Origin: Trichobilharzia szidati
Taxonomy: Eukaryota > Platyhelminthes > Trematoda > Strigeidida > Schistosomatidae
NCBI GenBank assembly: GCA_944472155.2
Contig: OX235272.1
Coordinates: 1,472,354 to 1,536,353 of the forward strand
Direction: 5' to 3'
Length of the DNA: 64,000 nt
Made by a program: the position numbers and the translations under genes. Shown here one piece after another: positions 10,495-20,948 of the stretch; the stretch's first letter is position 1, and each line of letters begins with the position of its first letter. The notes below the pieces were generated by a model. It was not told the origin of the DNA. It saw only the letters and a list, made by a program, of their open reading frames with translations, and ran no database searches.

Positions 10495-11160
10495 TCTGAT
10501 GCTCACAGTCTGACAAAATTCCTTTAGCGAATTTGTTGCATGAAATCAAGTGCCTATCAATGACAATGTCAACGATATGGCCCAATGGGATACCACTCGC
10601 CCTACTGACAATCATCAGAGTTCTACGAAGTATGATATAGTCTTTTTTAAGCAATCCAGGAAAGAATAAGGGTGAACAGTAAAGAAGAATAGGTGAGATG
10701 CACGAGTTGACAAACTGTAAGAAGAGGGTTGGTTGAATTATGCCTGAATGCCTTCACTTCTTAATGTAAAAAGTCAGACGAAATATTCTTTTAGAAATCA
10801 CTAAGACATGGGAAAACTAGGATGGTCAGTAGAAAGAATTAATCAAAGATACTTAACGTCAGACTTGATTTATACATCAACGTCCATACAACGGCCACAG
10901 AAATTAACAGCTTCAGTTAACATTCTTTTACATCTAAAACTGAAATTAACAGTCTGACATTTGGAAAGGTTTGGTTTAAGGCCATTAGACGAAGACCATA
11001 TGCTGACTGCTGATAGAAAGCTGTTCATCTTAGTACAGTCTAGCTGGGAGTTAACAGACATTGAAATATGCTCAAGCTGTTTTGTATTTCTTGCTGTCTG
11101 ATTATATTCAGCTGAAATACTAGACCTCTGTCGTTGCGTTGGTGCCTTGTACGGTCACTT
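10495..11160 (-). mobile_element. CR1-like LINE relic, reverse transcriptase C-terminal part
   Basis: The minus strand encodes, across frameshifts, MNSFLSAVSIWSSSNGLKPN followed by LSKCQTVNFS (10870-11061). This is the region after the reverse transcriptase catalytic site in CR1/Jockey-type LINEs. Further on it encodes SPLFFPGLLKKDYIILRRTL with HIVDIVIDRHLISCNKFAKG (10463-10680). Broken, not coding today. Confidence 0.6.
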
Positions 11161-11240
11161 TGACTGATGTCAGCTCATGATGAAACCTTCCACCCAATCA
11201 AACACAATCCCTGCAAAACCAACACTTTGATTATGTCTAA
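11161..11240 (+). mobile_element. 3' tail of hammerhead-like tRNA SINE (short remnant)
   Basis: CTGATGTCAGCTCATGATGA followed by CCCTGCAAAACCAACACTTTG matches the 3' tail of the SINEs at 17632 and 59318. Only the tail remains. Confidence 0.55.
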
Positions 11241-11754
11241 AGGTTTAATATAATATCATTACTAGTGAATAATTGCCCGCAAGAATTACTCAGAAATGTA
11301 TGTAAACCCATTAAAAAGATTAGTAACGAAAATGACAAATATAACAAGAGTATAATAGAATTCAAGGCCTCTGTAGTAATGCCATAAGAAGAAGGAACAT
11401 CAAGGGTCTAACGTTGGATTCTTAATGCAGCTGGAATCAGAGTGGTATTTAAACTAACTGGCTCTCTCAGAGATCAGCCTTGTCAGCTTAACAACCAGAC
11501 ACATCAAATTACAAAATACAATATAATTTTCGAAATACCGTATAATGTTAATACCGTATAATGTCTCTGAGGTCAGCTAAATAGGTCTAACTAGTAGATC
11601 GGGGTCAATCAGAGTATTGGAACATAAAAATCTAGCCAGACATAGAATAATTGATTCTGCTAAGTTAAATAACCTAGCAAAAAGCTCAGCCATTGCATTG
11701 CATTCATTTGCATGTAATCACACAATACGTGAGCTGGGTCAGGGTGAGAGTATT
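11241..11754. other. No recognised feature
   Basis: AT-rich sequence with short tandem ATACCGTATAATGT units near 11535-11565. No coding signal seen. Confidence 0.35.
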
Positions 11755-12360
11755 ACAGACTTATACAGTTAGGTCGAGTGAGAGAGCGGTTAATCACTGA
11801 TTCTTTGTTTATCGATTTCACACCGCACAAATGCAATGGAAATGATGCAACGGCTATACCGGATATATGGAAAATTCCAGCAGACAACTAGGGGAAGGAT
11901 ATATACAAATTGACATACATATATGTGTACGACAAATTATGAAGCCATGTGACTAAACTGATATGACTATGAGTGGCAATAATTTATGCTCAAAACCTTA
12001 TCAACCAGTTATTAATATTACATCATTATTGTTATTGATAAAAGGATAAAACTTGGGCACTATGGCAGAGTATAATTCCACCACGCATAAAATTTTATTC
12101 TGATAAAGTAACACAGTCTTGTACAGAAATATTTACTGATGACGTTTTGAGCACAATTTATTGCTCATAATCATGTGAAGGTACTCATACAACTTACTTG
12201 CTTCCTGTATAAACGTCAGTAAAAACTGATATCTACTTATGTACATAAACGAAGTAAAAAGTTGTATGAGTACCTTCATATGATTATGAGCAATAAATTA
12301 TGCTCGAAACATATCAATGTGCAAAAATGTGTGACCTTATCAAAATAAATTGCATTCATT
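11755..12360. repeat. Cluster of three Penelope-type terminal repeats, two of them inverted
   Basis: 11755-12010 is a minus-oriented copy of the repeat at 33795-34135. 12050-12200 (plus) holds ACTGATGACGTTTTGAGCAC and ATTGCTCATAATCATGTGAA. 12255-12360 is its inverted partner, starting GTTGTATGAGTACCTTCATA and containing GAGCAATAAATTATGCTCG. The last two arms can pair around a loop of about 60 nt. The strand containing GAGC-loop-GCUC-GAAAC is hammerhead-like. No PLE coding sequence lies between them. Confidence 0.65.
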
Positions 12361-12383
12361 ATACATCACTGTGTGATATCTTA

Positions 12384-13305
12384 TTATTATTATTGTTTCC
12401 TTTAATTCCTAGAGGAACATAGGGCTTCAGCCAAGCGTCTCCATTGCATTCGGTTCTCTGCTAGAGTCTCCACCTGGCTCCAAGTCTGCCCACACGTTTT
12501 CATCTCCTCTTCACATGACCTCATCCAAGTCACCCTCGCACTGACGACCAACTCGCCGCTTCCCTTTTATCCGGGGGCCACTCGAGCAATGGCTTGTCTA
12601 GTGATGTCACTCACTTGATGGTTTGTTTCCTCAGAGTATGACCAGCCAATCCATCACCATTTCTTCTGCCTATTTGTTTTACAATGGATTCCTGCTGAGT
12701 CGGTTCCCTCATTACCAGAGATCTCTGTTGCTGATCTTTTCTGGCCGGCCATGTGATCTTGAGTGGTATTGACCGAAGACAACTGTTAATGAAGGTCTGT
12801 AGTTTGTTTGAGATGCTCTTTATGACGCGCAGTGCAAGTCTCTGATCCATCCGTATAGTAGCACTGACTTCACATTGGAGTTGGAAATCCGGATCTTATT
12901 TTTGATGCTGAGTGCTGTTGACCTCCTCCACACAGACTTGAGAGTATTGAAAGCTTGTCTTGCTTTTCCGATTCTTGCTTTGATATCCTCGTCAGTTCCG
13001 TCCTCCTGTAGTTGGAACGATGCTTCCCAGGTTGGTAGGTAAAAGAGGTTGTTTCTTTCAGGTTCCTCCCATTTATGCTGATTGTTGTCAGTTGTTGTTG
13101 CAGTTGGTGTTGCCCAGGAATCTTCATCACCTCTGTTTTCTCTGTTCGCCTGAAGTTCTATCTTTTCCGGATGCTTCTTCTGCCAACTTGTTGCTTTTCA
13201 CCTGCATATCTTCCAGTTTCTCGCAAACCAGACATTTACCACATCGGCGAAGTCCAGATTCTCCAAGTTTTTTGTGTGAGTCCATTTTATGCCTGGCCAG
13301 AAGGG
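12384..13305 (-). mobile_element. 5'-truncated RTE LINE, frameshifted
   Basis: The minus strand reproduces the 3' part of the intact RTE at 4979-8526. Pieces similar to WTHTKNLENLDFAD, KSNKLAEEAS, KIPGQHQ, SINGRNLKETTSFTY, LQTFIN-CLRSI and GHTLRK occur in order but in three frames (13198-13428, 12870-13130, 12611-12850). The 3' end is CTAGGAATTAAAGGAAACAA plus an AAT repeat at 12384. Dead copy. Confidence 0.85.
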
Positions 13306-13314
13306 AAGGATAAG

Positions 13315-13545
13315 CGGCAAAGAACTCTGACAACGAACCAGTGTATATGCACAGGGGAATGGATATACGCTTAGGAGACTTTTGAGCGGCATCAGGAACA
13401 AGACCCTACAAGGAAAGCCGGATGACATACGATGAGTTAGGCATCCGAGAGTGGCAGAGAAGAGATCGTGTGAAAGGGTGATGAAAGAGATGTACTGTTG
13501 AAGCCCTGTGTTCTAATTGAATCCAAGAGAACAATAAGTAATATG
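13315..13545 (+). mobile_element. RTE 3'-end remnant in opposite orientation
   Basis: The plus strand ends GTTGAAGCCCTGTGTTCTAA then AGAGAACAATAAG, a diverged form of the RTE 3' tail, preceded by a region like the GKRR/WRRSCEE stretch. It abuts the minus-strand RTE fragment end to end. Confidence 0.5.
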
Positions 13546-13550
13546 CATAA

Positions 13551-13556
13551 TTTATT
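13551..13556 (-). terminator. Poly(A) signal for the minus-strand terminal exon
   Basis: AATAAA on the minus strand, 82 nt beyond the TAA of the exon at 13638-13773. Spacing is right for a short 3' UTR. Confidence 0.45.
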
Positions 13557-13637
13557 CTTTTCGAAAGAAAATCGTCGTTTTGCAGTTTAATATGTACAAA
13601 AGGATTGAAGTTAAAGCAAGAATACTGAGACTATATA

Positions 13638-13773
13638 TTATTCTGATCCACTGTCCGATTCATCGGAGTCTACTTCTCTCGATTTACGCTGCTTTTTAGC
13701 TGCTGCTCCCGGTATTCCTCCATTATTTGATGCATTTATTCGTTTTTTCTTCTTATTTTGTTTCTTTTTTTCT
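13638..13773 (-). CDS. Probable last exon of an unidentified minus-strand gene (Lys-rich, acidic tail)
   Basis: Reads on the minus strand as a lysine-rich stretch, then NASNNGGIPGAAAKKQRKS, then an acidic end EVDSDESDSGSE and TAA at 13638-13640. The proposed acceptor is CGTGAAAG at 13774. The upstream pyrimidine tract is imperfect, and an open frame also continues a few codons further. Charge pattern suggests a nuclear or nucleolar protein. Support: codon-like sequence without stops, no resemblance to any repeat in the window, and a poly(A) signal 82 nt downstream. No upstream exon could be located; it would lie to the right. Family unknown. Confidence 0.45.
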
Positions 13774-13879
13774 CTTTCACGTAATTTTTAAAAATAAAAG
13801 CGACAGATATTGCATTAATACATAAACTTATGAGCACAAATTACAGTATTGAAACTCCAGCAGCATTGGACAATATTTT

Positions 13880-14410
13880 AAGGCTCTTCAACTGTTGTGT
13901 TTAGACTCAGTTTCCGGAACATGCTCCAGTCTAAGTGTACGAGCCATATTTACACAGACACCTATGTCTTTGATCATAGGTGCCTGCGTCGCATCTCCCA
14001 TGTTACGCAGTCATATTGAGCTTAGACGTCAAGTGCTAGGTAAGGAGGCAAAATCAACCGACGAGGTTGTGAAGCATCTGCATCGATTGAAACAGTTAGG
14101 ACACGTGTTGAGCACGCCTAGCCATCGCCTTCCTCAATGAGCAATGTTAGCTGATCTACAATTTATCAGGTTGGAAAAGAGCTGCTAGTGCTGGTCAAAC
14201 CAAAACCAACATGGCTTCATCAATCAATGCAATCTATAACAGTGAGTTTAAGCCTGCCTACCAGCCATGTAGGGAAGTGTAGACTGCTTGATTGGTCGAC
14301 GTCATCGGGATGGCAAGAACCAATGAAGGCTGTAGACAACTGGTGGTGATATGGCTCAAAATTGTCGTTGTTAATGGTTGGTGCAGATGCATTCACTCTT
14401 TGTTGTGATT
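13880..14410 (+). mobile_element. 3' part of a second LINE family (decayed)
   Basis: Plus-strand pieces resemble DHRCLRRISH, VLGKEAKSTDEVVKHLHRLK and LGHVL-PSHRLPQ, the C-terminal end of a LINE family also present at 56080-56930, 61160-61460 and 61900-62550. Several stops and frameshifts. At about 14180-14215 it contains GAGCTGCTAGTGCTGG, the uninterrupted form of the site that holds a SINE at 62160. Confidence 0.7.
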
Positions 14411-15600
14411 TGTCATATCCAATAAAACTCTATTGTTCTTCCACCATATTGTTATTCTTTTTCCCTCACTCACACTTCTGTTTATTATCTCTCTTTGGTT
14501 GAATCTCCCTTTACTCCCTTCTCTTGATTTGTGTGGTACATGGAGGGAGTGTGGTAACTCTAACTGCTGCACATCTGTGCCAAGATCTTTGTCGATACTA
14601 CTCAGTCAGTTAGTTAGTGAGTCAATTTTTACTGTGTGAGAGTTGATGGTATTATACAGTTACTCAGGCTGAATTAGATGTAGGGGACGGGATTATTCCA
14701 ACCTGACAGCTCGAGCCAATAAGCCAAATCTGCAACATCCCCCACCTCTCCCCAAAAGGATATAATAAAGCCAAGATTTAATGAACTGATATTTCCAACA
14801 TCTATCAGCCTGTTATATTTACATGACCCATTTTCACATTCCAATTCTCGAAGTTTTGAATCCGGAATGGCTCGAAGTGTCTATAATATTCATTATATGA
14901 AGAAAGTTACAACAAAATATTATAGTCAAGAATTGTTTAAAGTTGGATTTCACAAATGAGTCACTGTGCTTATTTTAAATCCTATCAGTTTTGGATTTTA
15001 TCGCTTGTTTTCTCTTATTTTTTATTTTTTCTTCGGCAATATTAACTGACACTCATTGGTTGTGAACGCCATTATCACCACCTTAAACAATTTTGTATTA
15101 TGCAGGATTACTCACACCACCACTACAAACACTGAATTAGACCTGACAATAAAAAAAAACAACCCTGAAATGTTATTTTATGACTGTTTAGAGTTGTTTC
15201 ATTTAAATTAACTGATTATCTTGGCGATAAGCATTCTTAAATATCATTTCATAACTTCTTATGTGAATATAGCTTTACCGTGACCATAAATAATCACATC
15301 ATAGCTTCCACTACCCAATACTGAGATATTATTATATGCTATTTATTTTCCTTTCTACTTCTTGGTATTTTTTCGCATTTTTTAAAATTATTCTGTGTAT
15401 TTTGCAGTTGTTTTTTTGCTGTTGTTGTCTCTATATTTATTTTCCTATTTATTTTTACTTTTTTGAAAATACTCCTTTTGAATGTTTGATAAAAATAGAT
15501 GCAAATATTGTAGATATGTGCTGAAAATTCCACACTGTACCACTAGTACTGTTTCTGGAATAAAGCAAATTATTATTATCATCATTATTATTATAATAGA
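14411..15600. other. Non-coding AT-rich region with a LINE-type tail near 15525-15600
   Basis: No coding sequence recognised. A short inverted-type pyrimidine-rich stretch lies at 15330-15480. At 15525-15600 the string GCTGAAAATTCCACACTGTA with a following (ATT/ATC) repeat matches the body and tail of the SINE subtype at 10289, suggesting a shared 3' end from another retroelement. Confidence 0.4.
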
Positions 15601-16842
15601 GAAGATTTGTAGCTCAGGTGGATGATTTTGGTGTGCTTGTGTTCTCTGAGCTGGATGGTTTGGTTGCGAAGCTTTCATTGCTCTACTGAGCAACATCTTC
15701 AGTGCATACTTCGATGTGAAGTGAGCTTTTAGAATTCTCTATGAGTTTATTAGTCATCTCTTCTAGTAACCCTGAAGGTGATTGGTTGTTTTCGTGTGAC
15801 ATTTCACCCCCTCGTTTGATTGTCTCGGTGCTCGCTGCTACTTTGGTCTGAATGTCGTTAGTCATTCCTTCTGCTAACCTTGAACGTGATTGGTTGTTTT
15901 TGTGTGACTTCTCACTTTCTAGTTCACTTGTTTTGGTGTTGACTGTTTCCTTGACCTGAAGTTTGACTTTGTTTTTGTGTGAATTTCTTCGTATGGATTG
16001 GTATATTTTGTCAATCTCTATGTGTCTATTGATTGCTGATTCATTTGAATACCAGGCCTCTAGGAATTCTCTGGCATTTTTGCAGTTCCCTTTGTCTAAG
16101 ATTTGAACATTGTCCCAGTCGAATTGGTGCCCGTGGTTGTCTGCATGTAGTGATATGAGGGAGTGTATGTCGTGTCTTTTGACAGCTAGTTTGTGTTCAT
16201 GAATGCGAAGACGAAGAGGGCGTCCACTTTGACCAATGTAATGTTTGTCGCAGTCGTTGCAACTTATCTTGTAGATGACGTTAGTTTTGTCTTCTTTTGC
16301 CGTTGAGTCCTTTGGTTTACATAGAAGTGAGTGTAGTGACTTTGTTGGTTTATGAGCGACATCGATTCCAAAAGGTTTGAATAGTCTTGCAGTGATTTCG
16401 GAGATATCTTTTATATATGGTAGGACGACTTTCTTTGTGTTTTCGCTGGTGGCCTTTGATTTGGTTGGTTGAGCTGGGGGTAGATGTCTCCAGTCTCTTG
16501 CAATCAGGAAAATCATTGGCGATAGTAGGCAGCCAGCTTGTCTTACTCCTGTCCTCACTTCGAAGGATTCCGTAAGTTTCCCGTTCAAGATTACTTGACA
16601 TGCAACATTGTCGTACAGCTGTTGGATGAGATGTATTATTGTCGGTGGCACCCCTTAGTAGCGAAGTAGTTGCCAATTCACCTCTCGATCGACGCTGTCG
16701 AAGGCCTTTTCAAAGTCGATGAAGTTGAAATAGAGAGGTGATTGCCATTCCAAGTTTTGTTCAATGATGATCCGTAATGTGGCGACCTGATCAACACATG
16801 ACTTGTTTCTCCTGAATCCGTGTAAATATACTTATCTTGTAT
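15600..16842 (-). mobile_element. Chimeric retroelement: RTE reverse transcriptase fragment joined to Penelope GIY-YIG end
   Basis: On the minus strand 16830 to about 16500 is RTE sequence (GFRRNKSC..., FIDFEKAFDSVDR, then IQQLYDN-ACQVI and CLLSPMIFLI). From about 16490 to 15600 it is PLE sequence with VVLPYIKDISE, CKPKDSTAKEDKTN and the GIY-YIG core. The RTE part ends inside the palm, before the FADD box. The right end touches a solo LTR (16843). The open frame over the junction is listed separately. Confidence 0.8.
15683..16651 (-). CDS. Open frame fusing RTE palm segment to GIY-YIG endonuclease domain
   Basis: 322 codons open across the RTE/PLE junction. Residues 1-55 are RTE (PPTIIHLIQQLYDN, GVRQ-AGCLLSPMIF). 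From about 57 it is PLE: a KP-rich linker, LPYIKDISEITARLFKPFG, HSLLCKPKDSTAKEDK, then VIYKISCNDCDKHYIGQSG with LRLRIHEHKLAVKRHD, which is the GIY-YIG core. A downstream AWYSNESAINRH supplies the conserved acidic position. The C-terminal 110 residues contain two diverged repeats of a KNNQS-R/P-S motif. The first codon is GTG after an in-frame stop and no ATG precedes it, so translation as drawn is doubtful. Catalytic residues of the reverse transcriptase are absent. Confidence 0.6.
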   Translation of the reverse strand: MPPTIIHLIQQLYDNVACQVILNGKLTESFEVRTGVRQAGCLLSPMIFLIARDWRHLPPAQPTKSKATSENTKKVVLPYIKDISEITARLFKPFGIDVAHKPTKSLHSLLCKPKDSTAKEDKTNVIYKISCNDCDKHYIGQSGRPLRLRIHEHKLAVKRHDIHSLISLHADNHGHQFDWDNVQILDKGNCKNAREFLEAWYSNESAINRHIEIDKIYQSIRRNSHKNKVKLQVKETVNTKTSELESEKSHKNNQSRSRLAEGMTNDIQTKVAASTETIKRGGEMSHENNQSPSGLLEEMTNKLIENSKSSLHIEVCTEDVAQ

Positions 16843-17180
16843 TGTTACAACAGAAGACAAGGGCTAGGCAACAGATAGTTTATTTAGGAAATCAACACAT
16901 ATTTATAGATTTTCATGTACATTATTATAGATTATTTTAAGCAAACAAACAGTCTTCTGATTGGTGGTTTCTCGCTGAAAGTTAATCTCTCATCTCTTTG
17001 TGACCGTTTATTGAAGTTCAGATTATCTATCTGCAAATTGTATCCGCCTACGCAAAGGCTGCTGTGATCGATTGTTGAATCAGTCTTTGTTCTTATTTTT
17101 CTCACGACCAATATTGGGGACATAAACATTAACGTAAATTACTGTCTACCACTTTTGGCTGGCGGCCAGCTCTCACCACA
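16843..17180 (-). mobile_element. Solo LTR, copy 2
   Basis: 338 bp, same family as 3656-3959 in opposite orientation: plus strand starts TGTTACAACAGAAGAC and ends AGCTCTCACCACA. Flanks GTAT (16839-16842) and ATAT (17181-17184) differ at one base. Confidence 0.65.
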
Positions 17181-17184
17181 ATAT

Positions 17185-17631
17185 GACATTAAATTCTATC
17201 AAAGGTAACAAAGAATACTGAGGAATAAATTATTGAGTGCCAGCATTACTACTTATCCCATAGAAGTAGTGTAGTTCTGTCACAGAATCAAAGTTATGCA
17301 TCAGTTGTCATAAGAATGTATATGGTACGCCCAATTATGAATTCTTTCTTTTTTGAAGCAGTTAGTGAAATCACTTGACAAGCGAAGATATATACTACTG
17401 ATTCATTGATATGAGTAGTTTTGAACCGCTCATTCGAATCAGTATTGCCATTTAGTCGGATTAAAGTTATATACTACACTGGATGGTCATTTCTGTAGCG
17501 CAGAAATGATTTGGGAAATAACTCCTGGATATTTGAATTAGCTTTGTAATTGTCAGTCGTTTTTCTCCTAAACTGTATATCATTGTTCTGACGTTTGCAT
17601 ATCACTTATCAACTTAATCCTTATTTTTCAA
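17185..17631. other. No recognised feature
   Basis: AT-rich, no coding or repeat signal identified. Confidence 0.35.
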
Positions 17632-17850
17632 GTATTGGTTTGGTAGGGATTTTTTTAATTGCATGGAGGATTTTCATCATGAGCTGACATCAGTTAGAGA
17701 ACCACTGGAAAACCTGGGAGTACTGGAAAGCTGTTTCGTCCTAGTTTGGGACTCTTCATCAGTACGCACCCGCCGGGATTCGAACCCAGGACCTTCCGGT
17801 TACAAGGCGAGCTCGTAGACCATTGAGCCTGGACTGTCTCTGGGATGGAT
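17632..17850 (-). mobile_element. tRNA-derived SINE with hammerhead-like segment
   Basis: Read on the minus strand: a tRNA-like head with box B (GGGTTCGAATCC) at about 17775-17790, then CTGATGAAGAGTCCCAAACT and AGGACGAAACAGC. The latter resembles a hammerhead ribozyme (CUGAUGA, stem II GUCC/GGAC, GAAAC) with three extra bases AGA after CUGAUGA. The 3' tail is CTGATGTCAGCTCATGATGA. Similar units are at 24175, 41030, 41940, 59318 and 59680. Confidence 0.7.
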
Positions 17851-17879
17851 TTGTGTCTGATTATTGTGGATAAAGTTTC

Positions 17880-18145
17880 TCATCGTCCCCCCCCCCACAA
17901 CTTGTTTGGGACATTTTACTTGATTCTAAAGTACTCCTTACAAGTGAATTTTGGTCAGATAATTTTTTTCCACCTTACTCGTTTTGTACTTATACGGGAC
18001 TGCATAGCATCCTGACAGAGCTGTTGAGGTAGCTTTGAATTTTTGATGGCATTATTGTTTAGAAGCACCACAAACTATTTAAGAATAATTGTCTTTCTCC
18101 TGTCTTCGGAGCATTTCGTGATTTCATGTGTCTCAAGAAAGTTTT
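17880..18145. other. Flank with poly-C run
   Basis: Contains nine or more C at about 17887-17896; otherwise featureless up to the target duplication at 18146. Confidence 0.3.
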
Positions 18146-18160
18146 TTCAGCTATACATTA

Positions 18161-18725
18161 TTATTATTGTTCCCTTGGGTTCCTAGTGGAACATAGGGCT
18201 TCAACTGCACGCCTCCACTTGCTCCTGTCTTCTGCTGTACTTTTCACCTACATCCATGTTAGTCCATTTTGTTTCAACTCCTCTTCACATGATCTCCTCC
18301 ATGTCACCCTTGCACTGACGTCCCACTCGCCGCTTCCCTTTCGAGTGCCACTCGAGCATTGGCCTGACGCGCGATGTCACCCAATGGCCTCCTCAGCGAG
18401 TGTCCAATCCATCTCCACTTTCCCCTGCATATTTGTTGGGCGATTGGTTATTGTTTTGTTTGTTCCCATAGTTTCTTGTTGGTTCTTGTTCTTTCCGGTC
18501 ATCTGATCTTCAGTATAGAGCCAGCGAAGATAGTTAGTTGTTGATAAAGGTCTGCAACAGGCTGTTGTAAATATTCTTTGTGACCCACCGCCAAGTTTCT
18601 GATCCGTATAGAAGAACTGACTGACTTGACGTTTGTATTGAAAATCCGAATTTTGTTGTGGATGCTGAGTGACGAAGATTTCCAGATTGGTTTCAGGTTG
18701 ATGAATGTGTTTCTCGCCTTCCCGA
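18161..18725 (-). mobile_element. 5'-truncated RTE LINE with 15-bp target duplication
   Basis: 565 bp of RTE 3' end (subfamily whose plus-strand image reads CCCTTGGGTTCCTAGTGGAA). TTCAGCTATACATTA occurs at 18146-18160 and 18726-18740. Frame broken in several places. Closely related to the copy at 47078-48051. Confidence 0.88.
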
Positions 18726-18740
18726 TTCAGCTATACATTA

Positions 18741-19289
18741 AGACTCAGAAATTGATTGCCTGTGCCCAGATCGCTACAATTTCACTCATTAGGGGATGAC
18801 CTAGTCAGTGATCTACTAGATTAGATGCACCTAAGACAACCAAATCAGTTCCGAGTTGAAAAGTCCCACTTCCCATTAAATAATTATTTTACACAAAATT
18901 GCATTTATAATAAGTATTAAGAGCACCTGAGTTCACAGAACAACATCAACACACTTCTAAACTAATTAGAAACAGAAATGTTTCCTTCTAAAATAACGCG
19001 GAATCATCTGCAGGATTCTCTACAAACATTACATTTTCACATCTACCTGTGTAAACTGCAGATCACGAATATGATTCATGAATATGAGTTGCCAGTACAC
19101 CCGAGTGAGTAACTAGAATTCAGGTGATTCATATTTCCCACTTGGATCCAACTTACGACACTGTTGATGAGCATGGTGTCAAACAATTGACACGACCATC
19201 CGGTGTTTTGATTACTTCTGTCTCACTAATGTCTTACTAGTTGGTGCCAGCTATTCCACCTACTGGTGTCAACCATTAGTTGATATGAC
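18741..19289. other. No recognised feature
   Basis: AT-rich DNA without coding or repeat signal. Confidence 0.35.
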
Positions 19290-19790
19290 ATTGAAATGGG
19301 TAGCCTTTTTCAAATATCTTAAATATTGACGGAATTCAGCATTTAAAACAATCATGCCCCATAATAGATCTTGATAGTGTTATTAGAAGGAGTTTATATA
19401 AAACAGAAATATAACGTATTTACTCACTATATTTCAAACAATCTGATCACTCAAACACACACACACACAAAACACTGATCTAGTTATCCTTTTAGTTTAT
19501 ATAAAACTGAAAGGATGAGGGAATTTATTATCTGTTTTGAAGCATTAGTGTTGATTTCCCCCATGTAGTGTATTTAATGTATACACTTTCAATGAGGATT
19601 GAATAAACTGTGGGCTTTAATCTTAACTGTGCTGTACACCATTTCAAAGGATATCCAATTCCGACAGGTGCATCATCTGAAATATTACTGCTGTTTCTAC
19701 CATATCAGTATCAGTTGTACAGTTACGTCGAATCTTCTTAAATATTCACTTTATCCAAGTAGGCTTTCTATTAATTGATTATTTCGTTGA
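19290..19790 (-). mobile_element. Decayed Penelope-like sequence
   Basis: GATCTTGATAGTGTTATTAG (about 19368) and ATTTCAAAGGATATCC (about 19643) match the well-preserved PLE segments at 29128-29310 and 29985-30010. A CA repeat lies at 19455-19470. No frame survives. Confidence 0.45.
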
Positions 19791-20056
19791 GAAATCTCAA
19801 TTTCAACTCAAAAATATGTCTAAAACTTCCTCTTCATATGTAAGGCTGATATGATTTTTTACAGAGTTAACTCTGCCCAATGAGCATTCTTCAACTCTAT
19901 GCGCATAAAACTTTCAAATAATATCACCAACGCATCTCCTATAGAAAGGCATCGAAGAGATTTTCAGTGTTGACTAATAGTAGTACTAATGAACTGTTAA
20001 TAGCAACGTTATGAACTTGGGGAAAGTATTCACCTTCAGAGGTAAAATAAACGTAG

Positions 20057-20286
20057 AATGGCCGCCAGCCACATAGGTGGTTCGAAGTTCGGTCCCCGGC
20101 AGATGCACTCCTTTACATCGCTTAGCCGGTAGTGAGACCAGTAAAGAGGGAAGGTTGGGCATGAGGCTTCTAGCAACCCCATCCCGTAAAAATAAACACC
20201 ACTGCTACAGAAACGTCAAGCCTCTAGCTTGGATCCCTATGTTCCACTGTGAACATAAAGGGTCAAAATCAGTAAAAATAAAAAAT
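20057..20286 (+). mobile_element. tRNA-derived SINE, subtype with RTE-like tail (diverged)
   Basis: GTTCGAAGTTCGGTCCCCGG corresponds to box B, followed by CTCCTTTACATCGCTTAGCC, GGTTGGGCATGAGGCT and CTACAGAAACGTCAAGCC as in the copy at 62160. The tail CCTATGTTCCACTGTGAAC ends in A-rich sequence. Confidence 0.65.
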
Positions 20287-20481
20287 TAATTAATCACTGC
20301 ATTAGACACTTTCGACGAAAATATCTTCTTCTTGGTGATTTAACTATCTGATATTGTCAAAATTAAAAACTAAAATTTTGTCATATTTCTGTCTCTTCAT
20401 GTCACAGTTTGTAATGTTAGATCAATAATTGCATTTGCTACTTAAAACAAGCCATTCAGCATATTAGAAACCTGCTTCAAA

Positions 20482-20833
20482 TGTAACGACAGAAGACTAG
20501 GGCCAAGTAACAGATCGTTTGTTGAGAAAATCAACAGATATTCATACATTTTTATGTACATTATTATTGGCGTTATTGTTTGGGGAGAAGCAACGGCTTC
20601 TCATTGGTTGTTTTCTTGCTGAACGTTATAGTGTACTGCTTGTGACCTTTTCTTAGAAAGTTAAGCCATATATCTGTGAATCGTATTTGCACACGTCAAG
20701 TTTTCTGTGGTTAGATGGTGAGTTCCTCAAGATCAAGCTTTGTTCTTGTTTTTTGTCATGACACCGATTCGGGAAGTAAACATTAACGTCCATTGTAGTC
20801 TACAGTTTTGTCTTCCAGACAGCTCTCACCACA
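20482..20833 (-). mobile_element. Solo LTR, copy 3
   Basis: 352 bp. The plus strand begins TGTAACGACAGAAGAC and ends AGCTCTCACCACA. Flanking tetranucleotides CAAA and AAAT do not match cleanly, so the target duplication is uncertain here. Confidence 0.6.
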
Positions 20834-20948
20834 AAATCACTCTCGGTTGCCTAATTTTCAAGTTAACGTAATACATTCGTTTCATTTTATCTCATATCTT
20901 TTTTACTTATTCAGGTACATACTAGTTATCGTAATCTATACAACGACA

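Noticed and set aside
15339..15533. Lysine-rich minus-strand frame that could be an upstream exon of the 13638-13773 gene
   Set aside because: It arises from a T-rich low-complexity tract on the other strand, with no acceptor and donor in matching phase.
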